Positions 28,715 through 39,767 are shown, numbered from the stretch's first letter. The stretch is 64,000 nt of DNA from Rhizoclosmatium globosum (GCA_002104985.1 MCGO01000177.1:1-64000), one strand, 5' to 3'. The notes: generated by a model not told the origin, from the letters alone. Numbers and translations are program-made.

Positions 28715-29428
28715 TTACAATGGTCCTTCTCCTCCTGGGATGAGCTGTGTTTGGGACGTAAATCATGAATGAACTCTCGAGGCTGCGGAAAAACACGTAC
28801 CATGCAGATGTTGTTTCCATTCAAAAGAATTTGATCCAGCTTTGTTGCGACTCTTCCTTCAGGTGTGGTCTCGCTGTAGCATTATGGGTAAGTTATAGAG
28901 ACTTTGATGAAGAGCAACACGACTCAACTATTCAGTGACATCTTCGAGAACCATGTCTATCAACGTATATAGACTGTTAGCTTCCCAATTCCCCAAGTCA
29001 AACGAGCGAAAGGTATTGTTGCAATCTGAAGCATCCGCAAGTCAGACCAGCCTAACAATCTCTCCCGCCATCTTCGTGTCATGAAATCCACAAATAATGT
29101 TTGACTCAGGTTGCTGCCTTTGTTTCGCCAGGCCGACCCTCGTTATGCCCAGACCCGCAGTCTTCCCTTTCGCTTCCAAGACTATCACCACCATCACACC
29201 AGAAACGCGGAGACATTCACTCAACTGACGAAATCATCGAATCCAAGCAAGGTTCCTGTAAACTCCTTGTCGCTCTTCATAATGACCCAAATCTTTGACC
29301 CAATGCATCGGTCCACAAGCTCTGCGATGGATACACTTGTTTAGTTCATGACCTAGTACGTAGAGAAGGTGTGGGCAGGCTTTACCGAGTGGGAGGATAG
29401 AGTTGATGCCAGCTGGTGCAGAAGCCAT
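28715..29428 (-). CDS. LSM5: U6 snRNA-associated Sm-like protein LSm5
   Basis: Five exons: 29386-29428, 29226-29321, 28929-28956 (28 nt), 28801-28873, 28715-28744. They give 89 aa, against 91 in human. The protein reads [20 protein letters not shown], then [69 protein letters not shown], which covers Sm1 and Sm2. Part of the LSm1-7 (mRNA decay) and LSm2-8 (U6 snRNP) rings. Introns 2 and 3 use GTTGAG donors. Intron 2 (28957-29225, 269 nt) is four to five times longer than its neighbours. Divergent from the coiled-coil gene starting at 29596, with 167 bp between the ATGs. Confidence 0.92.
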
Positions 29429-29595
29429 TTGCAGATAGTTTTTGAGGATGAATGAAAACAAATGAATGGGGACATACTTTGTTCTGCATCCGAAAACAGG
29501 GTTTATAATGTTATCGATAAGCAGGGAAAATAGAGAGCACAAGGTGTGCAATCAAAAGTGCTGCAAAACTTGACACAATTGAACGGGGGAAAGCA

Positions 29596-30814
29596 ATGAT
29601 CGGAGCCCCTTTAGAGCACAACCTATCCTCACTATACCCACATGTCCCAGAATACGGTACCTAATGCACCACTACTTTCATCACCAACGCTAACAGGCTT
29701 ATCGCAGAGGCCTTAACCTCACGATTACTTCAACTGAAAGACACACATCAACAACTCCAAACCCTCGCCCACGAACTCGACAACCTCCACATAGTCTACG
29801 GCCTCCAAGTCAAAGAACTCGCTGCCTTGGAAGACAGCTCAGCAAAGGAAACGATCCAAGTCCGCAAAAGCTTTGTGAGTTGAAAGATAAAGAGAACCTT
29901 TGATGTGTCTTGAGCTAACTGGCACTGCCTATCCGATAACAGATGAGTCTTGGCAGAATCAATACATTCAAGAAGGGTGCTCGAGAACGTGCAAACACAA
30001 TTGAATCTGAGGATGACATCCAAAAGCAAAGGCATCTGGCAAACCTGCGAGATAACGTGCGTTCCTTGGAAGCGAAAATACTGACGACGGAGGAACAGTC
30101 GAATGCTCTGCGGGATACAACGAATTCATGGAATACAGCGAAACGAGAGTTTTGGAGCTCCTTGAAAAGTGTTGTGTCGATAACGAGGCGTTTTATCGTG
30201 ACAATACGGAATTCAAACAGAAGCGCGATGAGATGAAGGAATCAGTGCTTCAGGTCAGTACTTTCCCTTTTTTATCAAAAAGACTTCTTACCTTACTCAT
30301 TGCCTTGCAACAGACCCAAAACCAACTGGACCAACAAAAGCGCTGCCAAAAGGAACTCGATCAAGCATTATTACTTGTAACCTCAATATTCTCTGAACTC
30401 AAAACCGACTCATCCCCCTCCAAAAGCGGGGGCATCAAAAAACTATTCAAGTCCGATGAAGTATCCGATTCCATTGCGGGAAGCGTAACAAGTCGAATCG
30501 AACGCGCAAACATCTTAATCAAGCGGGCCGGATATTCCGAAGACATTGTTTTAAAAGCCCCCACACACATTGGCCACGAAAAGATGGACGAATATCGAAC
30601 ATCGCTGCGTGAAGCAATAGCGCCGTTGACCGCCGCGTGTGGGATTGTGAATCAATTGGTTGAAGTGTTGGAGGGGAAAGTGAAGGAGGGAAAGGAGGAA
30701 CAAGCAGAGTTTGAAAAGGACATTTTGGCGTTTCGGATCCAATGTTTTGAACAGGCGAGGAAAGGGAAACAAGTGGGGAAGCATGTGTTTGTGACTCCTG
30801 AAATGTTATTATAA
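29596..30814 (+). CDS. coiled-coil protein, BAR-like helical layout
   Basis: Exons 29596-29656, 29708-29874, 29943-30253 and 30314-30814. The first junction gives PHVPEY/EALTSRLLQLKDTH. Nearly all predicted sequence is helical and charged: QTLAHELDNLHIVYGLQVKE, QRHLANLRDNVRSLEAKILT, QTQNQLDQQKRCQKELDQAL, EVLEGKVKEGKEEQAEFEKD. The order of long helices with a KKLFKSDEVSDSIAGSVTSR insert resembles BAR/F-BAR or similar membrane-binding bundles, but no signature was found. One frameshift is needed near 30110-30125 between ALRDTT and EFMEYSETRVLELLEK. Role unknown. Confidence 0.65.
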
Positions 30815-30981
30815 CGGTCATGGTTTCTTAGATAATTTTGATGAGTGGCGAATAAACCTGTTGTTTTTATCCAAGGGACGTAGAATAGAATCAGTCAATG
30901 ACGTCAATCCCAGAAGCAATCCAATGTACGATTCTCCGTCTGTAACCACAAATTATTTCAACTTCCTTTAATGTGATAGAA

Positions 30982-31968
30982 CTATCTAAACCCATCACTC
31001 CTCAACAAATTATAAACAATCGATCCAACAGGAATCTCCGTTGGAATCAACGGATCAATCCCGGCCGCATTCAAATAAAGCATTTGCAACTTCTCCAACT
31101 CTTTCAATTCCCCCGGAACAGGCCCACTGAACGCATTCGCCTTCAAATTCAAGAGCCGCAGGTTCACCAGCCGTCCCAGTTCCTTGGGGATACACCCAAT
31201 CAAATAGTTTTTGTCGAGACACAGATAAATAAGGTTTGTCAGGTTGCCTAGTTGGACAGGAATCGGGCCTGAGAGAGAGTTGTCATCGAGACGGAGGGCG
31301 GTTAAGTTTACGAGGAGGCCGAGTTCAGGTGGGATGCAGCCTGTGAGTTTGCAGTGGTATAGAGTGAGTTCTTTGAGATTCGTAAGGGAACCGATGGAGC
31401 GAGGAATAGTTGCTGCAAGAACAGTGTTTCGCCAGTCTATTTCATCGAGGGGTAGGAGACGGTGGGTTATGTATTCAGATTGGAGTTCGGTGGGCCATGA
31501 GAACCAGGCCTTGTCCCATTCAGTTGGTTTTTTAGTTGAAGTGTCTGTGTTGGAAGAGGTTTGAATGAGAATACAGCTAGTAAGGTGGGAAGCTAGGAGA
31601 CGAGAGAGGAACGTACCTTTCTCAGATCCTCGAATATGCTTCTTCATGGACGCCCGTGCAAAGCGCCTGTCCGTAAGCAGCCCATTGAAAGCACTGGAGA
31701 CCCGTCTGAACTTGAGCACAGTGATTGGATCGATCCAAACCAGAATCTTTTCTACAATTTCCCTTGGAAGATCCGAGAGAGTAGTAAAGAAACGCTTGTT
31801 TTTGTTTTCAAATGCGATTGAGAATGAATTGACTTTGCGGGTGAGATCGGCGTGGCTTTGGCGGAGAAGGCGGAGCTCGGCCAGCGTTGCTTCCTGGGTG
31901 GACTGGAGCTCGCTTAGCTGCGATTGGAGGGTGGTGATTAGGGCGATGAGGGCCGGGTCGAAGGACAT
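30982..31968 (-). CDS. F-box-like protein with plant-type LRRs
   Basis: Exon 1 is 31617-31968, exon 2 30982-31544. The 72-nt GTACGT...CACAG intron keeps frame (304 aa; unspliced 328). An N-terminal coiled coil (LQSQLSELQSTQEATLAELR) is followed by an F-box-like helix set (LSDLPREIVEKILVWIDPIT, VLKFRRVSSAFNGLLTD). About four LRRs of the LxxLxLxxNxLxGxIPxxLGxL type come next (LTALRLDDNSLSGPIPVQLG; LIYLCLDKNYLIGCIPKELG). Likely a substrate adaptor of an SCF ubiquitin ligase, by analogy with F-box/LRR proteins; the target is unknown. Divergent from the PP2C gene. Confidence 0.75.
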   Translation of the reverse strand: MSFDPALIALITTLQSQLSELQSTQEATLAELRLLRQSHADLTRKVNSFSIAFENKNKRFFTTLSDLPREIVEKILVWIDPITVLKFRRVSSAFNGLLTDRRFARASMKKHIRGSEKGTFLSRLLASHLTSCILIQTSSNTDTSTKKPTEWDKAWFSWPTELQSEYITHRLLPLDEIDWRNTVLAATIPRSIGSLTNLKELTLYHCKLTGCIPPELGLLVNLTALRLDDNSLSGPIPVQLGNLTNLIYLCLDKNYLIGCIPKELGRLVNLRLLNLKANAFSGPVPGELKELEKLQMLYLNAAGIDPLIPTEIPVGSIVYNLLRSDGFR

Positions 31969-32316
31969 TGGACTTGTCGATTGGTGCCAGTGGTGGTTTC
32001 AGAGGTGGAACGAGAAATCTGAGGTGGATTGGATAGCCCCCTTGTGCTCTGCTATGCCTACTCAAATCAGTCATATAGATTATATTGTCTGGTACGTACT
32101 GAGAGAATTGATATTTGATTTTAATGTACAAGTACCTATGCATCACTCATCACCCAATAAACATCCTTTTACAAATACAAACAAAGCCAATTAGGCCACA
32201 CCTACAAACGTGCGATAATCCAATGTCGCCCATCCTTTTCACATTTTTGCAATCTTGGTGGTTAACCAACCAAAGCAACGCACAAAAACAAAAGAAAAAC
32301 CAAACCAAACAAAGAA
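31969..32316. promoter_or_regulatory. shared upstream region of F-box/LRR and PP2C genes
   Basis: 348 bp between two divergent ATGs. Contains an AT-rich stretch with TATA-like TATATTG and long A/C-rich tracts just before the PP2C start. No other feature. Confidence 0.4.
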
Positions 32317-34342
32317 ATGGGCCAAACCCTCAGCGAGCCAATCACGGACAAGCACACATCGCAGGACAAGGACGATAGGCTGATGTACGCAGCCTCGTCA
32401 ATGCAGGGATGGCGAATCACGATGGAGGACGCCCACTCAACTATCCTCAACTTGCTCGCCCTTGAAGACCCTTCAAAGACCCACCCAAGGTACCTGCTCT
32501 CTTTCTCTTTCTCTTTCTCCCACCTAGAAGCAGTAGAAGGAAGGAGAGAGTACTATTAGAGTAGTAGAGTTAAGAAGGAGGTGCAGGCTGCGGGGCTGAC
32601 CCACCCACCCAGTCAAGTCGCTCAATTAATCCAAACAAGACTCGGATGCCGAATGCGATCGTACCTCAAAACAGACTTTGAATTGGTGGTGGAAGCATCG
32701 ATGCGAAGGCGGTGGTGGTGGCCCTGGAAACCGACGAGCTGGAGCGTCTTTCTCGTGTCCAATGACAAGACAATGACGTGGGTGGTGCCCTTTTGACACC
32801 CACGGGTCCTGGCGACTGCCCGATCAACCTCAATCGTCTGTCTCTTGGGGAAAGCTATTATGGATTACCGTCATAATCTATCCCTTCCCCCGACTTGTGT
32901 CTCCCCCCCGCCCTTTTCCTGTCAAGGTGGCTAACATATCTATCACCTACAAAAAACAACATCAACCACAACCATCCATCCAGACACTCATTCTTTGCAG
33001 TCTACGACGGTCACGGTGGATCTGCTGTCGCTAAATATTCTGGAAACCATTTACATAAAAAGATTACCGCAGAGCCTGCCTTCAAGACTGCAGATTACAA
33101 AACAGCCATCAAAAACGGATTCTTGGCCACTGATGTCGACTTGAAGACCAGTTTAGTGATTGCTTTTTTTTGTTTTTTGTATCCAGGAACAGTTCGGTTG
33201 TGAAGTGTGGGTTGGGGTTAGGCGATTGAATGATGGGTTACAATGTGATTACGGACTTCAACCATCAGTCAACCGAAACTCGTCAGCCCTGATATCACAA
33301 ATCTGCATCAGAGAATCCATGAGACCATACGCTCTCGTTGCTTTGCCTCAAAGTTACATGACACTCATTTCAAAAAACGTAATTAGGCCCCGAATACCTC
33401 GCCGATCCAGCTGGATGTACAGCCGTAACCGTATTGATTACGGATGATATGGTTGCGTACTGTGGAAACGCCGGTGACAGTCGTGCCGTCTTGTCTAGCA
33501 AAGGAAACGCATACCCTCTCTCATATGATCATAAACCAACTAATCCAGGTACGTTCCCTCTTTGAGGCTCTGAACAGATCAGCCGCCTTTTTTCTCACTC
33601 CGCTCAATCAACTTTTGTCCCCACGATTACTTACCACTCAAAACGACAACAGGCGAAACTGCAAGAATCAGAGCCGCCGGAGGATACGTAGAATTTGGAC
33701 GTGTGAATGGTAAGCCCTTTATGACCCTACTCTAAAACAGTTTAAATCTTAACACTCTTTTTAAAAGGAAACCTCGCCCTCAGTCGTGCAGTCGGAGACT
33801 TTGAATTCAAAAACAACCCATCCTTAGGCGCCGAAGACCAAGTCGTAACCGTGAACCCAGACATTGAAGTAAAACAACTCGTTCCAAAAGAAGACGACTT
33901 TATCGTGATTGCCTGTGACGGTAAGCCTTTCTGAATCTTAACCCAAATCACGCGCTTACCAAAAAAAAATACTTCGAATATACAAATAGGTATCTGGGAT
34001 TGCATGTCAAACGACCAAGTCGTTGACTTTGTCATGGCCCAAATCGCTGCGGACCGCACGTTACCCGACATTTGCGAGCTCATGATGGAATACTGTCTCG
34101 CTGGCGACAGTGATGTCGGTGGAGTCGGGTGTGACAACATGACTGTTGTTATTGTCGCCATCTTGGGAGACGGCAAAGGTGTTTCGCTTGGGTATGAGGA
34201 GTGGGTTGCGCAGGTGAAGAAACGGTGGGAGGCGAAGGAGAATAAGAGTGTGTTTCAGGTGAAGGAGGTGAGAGGGATTATTGGCGGGCAGGGTAGTATT
34301 GGGAATGAGGGGGGTGATGATTCTGTTGTGGATGCTTTGTAA
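32317..34342 (+). CDS. PP2C-family Ser/Thr protein phosphatase
   Basis: Exons 32317-32489, 32984-33150, 33387-33548, 33653-33709, 33768-33920 and 33990-34342 give 354 aa with every junction in phase. Motifs in order: MQGWRITMEDAHSTI (motif 1), FFAVYDGHGGSAVAKY (metal-binding D), [51 protein letters not shown] and GCDNMTVVIVAIL (C-terminal metal D). All the usual metal-binding aspartates are visible, so it should be an active Mn/Mg-dependent phosphatase like yeast Ptc2/3. The MGQTLSEP start with Gly2 allows N-myristoylation. Introns 1 (494 nt) and 2 (236 nt) are unusually long. Opposes stress MAP kinase signalling in known relatives. Confidence 0.9.
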
Positions 34343-34888
34343 TTTTGATTTTGATTTGTTGTTGGTTGATTGGTTGTGTTTGGGGTTTCATTTGGTTTTT
34401 TTGCCTCACAGTTGGATGTGTTGGGGGGTTTTTTGGGTCATTTTATATTTCTTGATGGTTGAGTTGTTTCGCGGGTTTGTTTTTGGGTTGGAATGGGGGT
34501 ATATTGCTTGATTCTTGTGTGTGTAGGTTGTGTGTAAAGAGCCCTCCTTCTTTTTTTGTTTTCGTTGTTTCTTTCTTTGTTTATGGTATCATAAAACGAA
34601 AAGTGTCCTAGTTTGTTCACCTTTGGTTCAAATACAACCCAGAATAAATGGGAGTTGTCTCATATGCAGCCATTTCATCGATATCCACCTGTTGATTGTC
34701 TTGTTTGTAATATCCGATCCAACCGTTTCGTTCTCGGCGTATATAGACACATCATGCTAGTTGGTTTGTTTTGATTCCTTCTTGTTTATTTGTTCATAAA
34801 AACCAACCAACTTAAGTTTGACTGTATAAAGATTCTATTCGGTGGTATAACAGTGAAAATAAAGAAAGAGACAGAAATGGGAGTTTGG
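34343..34888. other. intergenic between convergent PP2C and LRR genes
   Basis: GT-rich, poly-purine/pyrimidine 3' flank of the PP2C gene, then AT-rich DNA with AATAAA near 34643 and 34859. No ORF with protein character. Confidence 0.5.
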
Positions 34889-36587
34889 TCAACCCAAGTA
34901 TACATACTCAGGATGTTTCAACATACACCAAACACGTCGTGCAGCATAGTACCGAAATGCTTGAAATTCGTACTCTCGAACGCCGAAATGAGCAAAGCCC
35001 AGTGTATTCACAGCGTTGTCAAATGCGTTCATATCATTCTCAGATACCGCCAAGGCATTCCACAGAGGCGTCCAGCGAGAATCCGCGTATCCGTCATCCA
35101 ACGATATTGCACGACAATCAGGTTTCTTACGATTACAAGCGGTGCGCTGATTGGCTGATCCAGACAGACAGTTTGTTCCGACATTAAGAGATATACCTTT
35201 AGCTGCTATAGCCGCCGCAAGCACAGGCGGAATGACTCCAGATAGTTGGTTGTCGGCCAAAGCACTATTAAAATAAAGAATAAGTAACATTTTTATACGG
35301 GCAGAGCATTTACATGGACTGTAACTTGGATAATTGGCTTAACTGCGGAGGAATACCCCCAGTCAACTGATTGCTTGATAAATCCCTGGTTCAAGTAAAG
35401 TGGTTAGATGTCATTTTCTAATATTTTGAGCTTACATTAATTGTAAATTTGCGAGTTTTCCAAGTTGTGGAGGGATTGACCCTGTAATCGCGTTCCCTGC
35501 TAATTTACTGAATGAATAAATTTTAGTTTGGCGAAACGGATATAGTAACTAACTTACAGGCTCTTTAAATTCGTTAAAAGCCCGACCGTTGTCGGTATAC
35601 CGCTGTGTAAATTGACCCTGTGTAAGTCATTGTAGCTGCGATCGAACCTACTGAGGTGCTGGAAGAAGTTCTGATGGGAAGAGATGTATTGGACGTATGC
35701 AAAGCGAAGGCTGTCGGTGATGGAGATTCTGTAAAAGTAGCTGTTCCCCCAAACGATGTACTTGCTAAATGTGTTGATGTGGCTGTAGTACTCACAGTAT
35801 TAGCAGTTATAGTACCTGCATTTGAAGTTATAGCTGTGACTGACGAGATGAAAGTTGAAATCGAAAATGTCGAAAAAGTAAATTCAGCAATAATGCCAAT
35901 AGTCGTAGTGGAGGTTACAATTGAGAAACCAGAAGTTTCTGTTGAGATAAATAAAGTTGAAGTAGTTGTCGTTGTCGAAAAAGTTGAAGCAGTTGTCGAA
36001 GTGGAACTGGCCGTTGTTGTTGCAACTAATGAGGCTGAAGCTGTGGTAAAAAAGAAGAATTTGAATCTGTTGTTGTTGCTGTTTTAGAAGTAGCTGTGGT
36101 GGTTGTAGATGTCGTTGTTGTTTGCTTTAAACCATGAACAATATAATAACCTTGGAAGGGGGGTCAGCTGACCCAGCTGTTTTTTACTTTGACATGTAGA
36201 ATCTGACCAAGAGGCGAAAACACAGCCCTTAGTAGCGGCGCATTTCGTTGCACAATCCTCTTTCGTGTCGGCGCTAAGCACTGCTACATTCGTTCCAGAG
36301 GTGAATCCATAGAAAAAGCCCGGAAGTTCATAAGGAACGTAGAGTACGTATCCTAACCCTAGTGATACCGTTGCGGTAGAATCAACTCCTTGTTGGCTTT
36401 TGAGTATACAAGTGTAACTTGCAGATACGTAAAGCGCGGCAACACAAGGCGGGTTATTAGAAAAAGCGTCTTCGCAGCGAGTTTGACAAACTGATGCCAT
36501 GATTCCGGTGTAAGTCGCGATATCAGGAGCGCCTCCTGTGTATCTGACTCCTATTAGTTGAGTGAACGATGCGATGACTGACGTCAT
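34889..36587 (-). CDS. LRR surface-type protein with Cys-rich head and Thr-rich stalk (frameshifted)
   Basis: The 5' part (MTSVIASFTQLIGVRYTGGA to CFVAS-type SDSTCQSKKQ) has eight or more cysteines in a PAN/apple-like spacing (CQTRCEDAF, DCATKCAATKGCVFASW). A long Thr/Ser stalk follows (TTTTSTTTTATSKTA; STTTTASTTS-type), then LRRs: LHSGIPTTVGLLTNLKSL, LAGNAITGSIPPQLGKLANL, LSSNQLTGGIPPQLSQLSKL, LADNQLSGVIPPVLAAAI. The end is Cys-containing (NCLSGSANQRTACNRKKPDC). LRR exons at 35436-35507 and 35314-35385 are each exactly 72 nt, in the same phase. Frame changes at a C6 run near 36150-36165 and a T6 run near 36050 break the head and stalk. The exact splice pattern of the stalk is unresolved. Confidence 0.6.
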
Positions 36588-36791
36588 CAGAGATGCAAAT
36601 AAAACCCATTGAAGTAAAAAAACATTCTGAGGATTATTCAGGGATTGCCGTTAAATCTGACACTCCAATATATGAAGGAAAATCTCTCGGCGACTCAGAA
36701 AAAGGCCCCACTCGGAATGAGTCACATCTTTTTTGGGATTTTCAAATTAAAAAACTCTACAGCGCTTTTTAAGGGAATGGATGATTCTATT
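36588..36791. other. intergenic: LRR-gene upstream and ALG9 3' end
   Basis: Two same-strand genes flank this 204-bp stretch. AT-rich with no distinctive element. Confidence 0.4.
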
Positions 36792-39143
36792 CTACTTGAT
36801 TCGTTTCAACAAACAATACCTTCCCCAAACCCTCCCATCCAACTTCCCAAACAACCCTTCAGGAACCCAAAACACCTTCCCCAACACCCCACGACTCTTT
36901 CCCTGATCCAAAACCCGTTCACAAGCAACAACATCCCACGCATCCTTCATCTCTACATACCGCGGCTCCAACTCCGATCCAACCCCAAAATCACTGTCGA
37001 CGAGGTACGTACACGTATCGGGAGAAACGTATCGCGACGTGTCCTCCTTGTTGTACTCATTCAACCCATCAGGAACCAACCGCGTGATTTCCCACCGCTT
37101 TAACGTCGCAGGGTCAACAAGACTGGAGTCCCCGAATTTCGCGGGAAGGAGGCCTTGGAACTCGGATTTCAGGAGACGTACTTCAATGTGTGTGGGGATG
37201 TAAAAGTGGGACGGGAATCTGTGCCATTCTTTCCCGATGCAGAGCCGCTCTGTTGTGCGTTCAGGTTGTGTTTGGGGAGGTTTGAGGGTTGATACGTGGG
37301 TTGAGTAGATGTGTAAGGGGGCTGAGTAGTTTGTGATCATTGCGAGTGTTCGTGTGAGTGAGAGAAGGAGGAATGTGGATGTAATGAGAAGAGTTAAGAG
37401 AGTGTTGGGTAGAGTCGTGAGTGGCTTTGGTTTCAATTTTGAAGATTTTGAGGCAGTTGGGGTGAGCAGATTTGTGAGGGCAGATTGAGCGGTTGTGATG
37501 GCAGTTGCGGCAGAGTAGCAGAGAATTGGGTAAACGACAAAGAGGAATCGTTCTTCTTTGTGGGGCTGTGCGGAAAAAATGGCGAGCCATAGAAGGAAGG
37601 GGGTTTGCCGCGAGAGAGTTTTTGTCAAAGAAGTTGTAGGAGATACGTAGACGGTTGACGGTGTTGTTACGTAATTAAGCAGCTGGCATAGATGTCAAAA
37701 TACATTTGAAACTGATGAAAAGAGACTTACCACACAAGGAATTGCCGCCAGTGCCGCCAAAAAGACAACATTGAAATTCAAGAAACCATTAAGCAAATAA
37801 AAATACCATGGTTCGGTACCTAAGATGAGTTGAATGAGTTTTTCCAGCATTACCATTTTGCTTTTTCTTGATTCTTTGGCTCCGCTCGTGTCACTCGTTT
37901 CGCAATATTTCGTTCGCTACGCTGGCACACTCTTCTCTCACACACTAACAACGTACCAAAAATATCAGGTCCTTTCCCATCCCCACTATTCAGGACATTA
38001 TACAAAACAATATTCAGAGGCATGTCACTCGTTTCGCAATATTTCGTTCGCTACGCTGGCACACTCTTCTCTCACACACTAACAACGTACCAAAAATATC
38101 AGGTCCTTTCCCATCCCCACTATTCAGGACATTATACAAAACAATATTCAGAGGCATGTCACTCGTTTCGCAATAACTCGTTCGCTACGCTGGCACACTC
38201 TTCTCTCACACACTAACAACGTACCAAAAATATCAGGTCCTTTCCCATCCCCACTATTCAGGACATTATACAAAACAATATTCAGAGGCACTATGCTCCA
38301 GAACCCATACATGATACGATCAATGACTACAGTGGGAACCAAAAAAGCCACGATAGCTGTTACACCCGCCTTGACAGCAGCAATGAAACGCGAGAGACGC
38401 GAAGGAGAGGGAGTAGAATCCACCAATAAATCTTCAATCAGGAACGGAATAGCAACGGCACCACTGAACGGCCAGCCAACGAGAACAGACGCGGCTGTGT
38501 AAAACACGATTTTTGAAGTTCGAGCAGTGGAAGGAGTTGGGTTGAGGTATTGAGCGAAAGCGAGAGTTGTCAGGTACATTGAAAATGTCGAGGGAAGGTA
38601 CGCTATGTGACGAAATGATTAGGCTATGGCAGAATGTGGCATCACAGTTAATTAACGCACGAACCAGTTGATGCGGCAGTCATGCCTGGAGCGGCAATCA
38701 GAAACAAGAGAAGCCAGTATGAACCCACGATACTTGAGTATTTGTAGGTAGCACTGACCAAAGCAGCATCTGAGGCAGCTGAAACAAGGGCAAGGACAGT
38801 CTTTGTTGCAGTAACACTTTGTACACTTGCGCCAAACAGGAACGGGACAATCGAGTACAGCGCCGCAAAGGCCCAGCTTCGAATGTTGAATTCGGGCGAA
38901 TACTCCCACGTTTGAAATCCGCGATTTGAATTTGAGACGAGAAAGTGGGTTGGTTCCCAGTAATTGAACACTTCATCACAGTCTGTTTTGATTTGATTTA
39001 ATTTGTATGGTTGGTTGGTACACTGGATACACACCTGATAAGACTGAGTAGTAGACTGCAGCCAGGACCCGGACCACAAGAAGCGCTGCAAGTGCTTTCA
39101 CAAACATTAAAATCACTCTTTTAAACCCAACAAATGAACACAT
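36792..39143 (-). CDS. ALG9: ALG9-type alpha-1,2-mannosyltransferase (GT22)
   Basis: Exons 39035-39143, 38665-38982, 38225-38602, 37731-37819 and 36792-37682; all junctions in phase, 594 aa. Adds alpha-1,2-mannoses from Dol-P-Man to the lipid-linked oligosaccharide in the ER lumen. Diagnostic stretches match ALG9: SDCDEVFNYWEPTHFLV, GFQTWEYSPEFNIRSWAF, ASVLVGWPFSGAVAIPFLIE, VPTVVIDRIMYGFWSIVPLN, IVLYNVLNSGDGKGPDIFG, TEPWYFYLLNGFLNFNVVFL, AQPHKEERFLFVVYPILCYS. Many hydrophobic helices. Intron 3 (37820-38224, 405 nt) is enlarged by a 134-bp tandem triplication that also copies the end of exon 3. The first ATG (39143) overlaps the start of the divergent YPI1 gene; a second in-frame ATG is at 39107. 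Confidence 0.9.
37891..38292. repeat. ALG9: 134-bp tandem repeat, three copies, across an ALG9 exon-intron border
   Basis: Units at 37891-38024, 38025-38158 and 38159-38292 are almost identical; unit 3 differs at GCAATAACTCG versus GCAATATTTCG. Each unit holds, on the minus strand, the last ~68 nt of ALG9 exon 3 (PLNIVLYNVLNSGDGKGPDI), its GTACGT donor and the next ~65 nt of intron. Donors fall at 38224, 38090 and 37956. Only the first is needed, so the other two units lie inside the intron. Confidence 0.92.
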
Positions 39144-39767
39144 CAAACCACAACTCGAATCAGTCACAATCACCACCACCACCACTTTCTACTTCGAACC
39201 AAAGCCAGACCCAGTCAGCCGTTCTTCAATCACAATCACAAACACAAACACAAACACTGACCCAGACCGAAACACAAACTGTCGGATCAATCGTCCTCAC
39301 CGCAACAGCAACTTCAACGGCAACAGCAACAGCAACGACCGCAGACCGCCGCGTCGCCTGGAATGATGACGTAATCGACAACGAAGGACTGGGCCGCAAA
39401 TCCTCAAAGAGTTGAGTCCACTCTCTTCTCTTCCACAACACTCTCTCTAACTCAATCTAAACTCAATCTAACTCTTTCTCAAAAAACAGTCTGCTGCATC
39501 TACCACAAACCAAAAAAGTCATTCGACGAATCTTCAGACGAATCTGACTCATCTGACGATGGAGACGGTCCCAACGCATACGAGAAACAGCCGGATTACA
39601 CGGGTCGTAAGAAGAAGAAGAACAAGAGACCACCTGTTCCTCCGATTCCAGATCGGTTTCAGGGGTCAGGCTCGGGTGGGGATGCAGAAGGTCATGAGCA
39701 TGGACATGATCATTCTCATTCTCATTCTCATGGAGACGGGGGTTGTGGGTCGGGGCATTCTCATTAG
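39134..39767 (+). CDS. YPI1: protein phosphatase 1 inhibitor (YPI1/PPP1R11 family)
   Basis: Exon 1 is 39134-39410, exon 2 39490-39767, joined across a GTTGAG...ACAG intron; 184 aa. A Gln/Ser/Thr-rich N-terminus (QTQTQTLTQTETQT; TATATSTATATATT) precedes the family core RRVAWNDDVIDNEGLGRKSS, then KICCIYHKPKKSFDESSDES. The core contains the PP1-binding RVAW (RVxF-type) and the conserved KCCCIY-like block. The C-terminus is Lys-rich (GRKKKKNKRPP), then His-rich (HEHGHDHSHSHSHGDGG), suggesting metal binding. Regulates PP1 (Glc7 in yeast). Head-to-head with ALG9 with overlapping start codons. Confidence 0.9.

Noticed and set aside
33207..33300. C/D snoRNA inside PP2C intron 2
   Set aside because: ATGATGG and CTGA boxes are present but there is no terminal stem, and the box C match is imperfect.
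35656..36087. 143-aa plus-strand Val/Glu/Lys-rich ORF
   Set aside because: Antisense of the Thr/Ser-rich stalk of the LRR gene; composition is explained by the complement of ACA/TCA codons.
37834..38216. Repeated plus-strand ORFs (QY(F)VRYAGTLFSHTLTTYQK type) as a repeat protein
   Set aside because: They are the antisense of the 134-bp tandem repeat, whose sense strand encodes ALG9 exon 3 and intron.
37891..38292. CRISPR-like array
   Set aside because: Units are contiguous, 134 bp, with no unique spacers, inside a eukaryotic intron.
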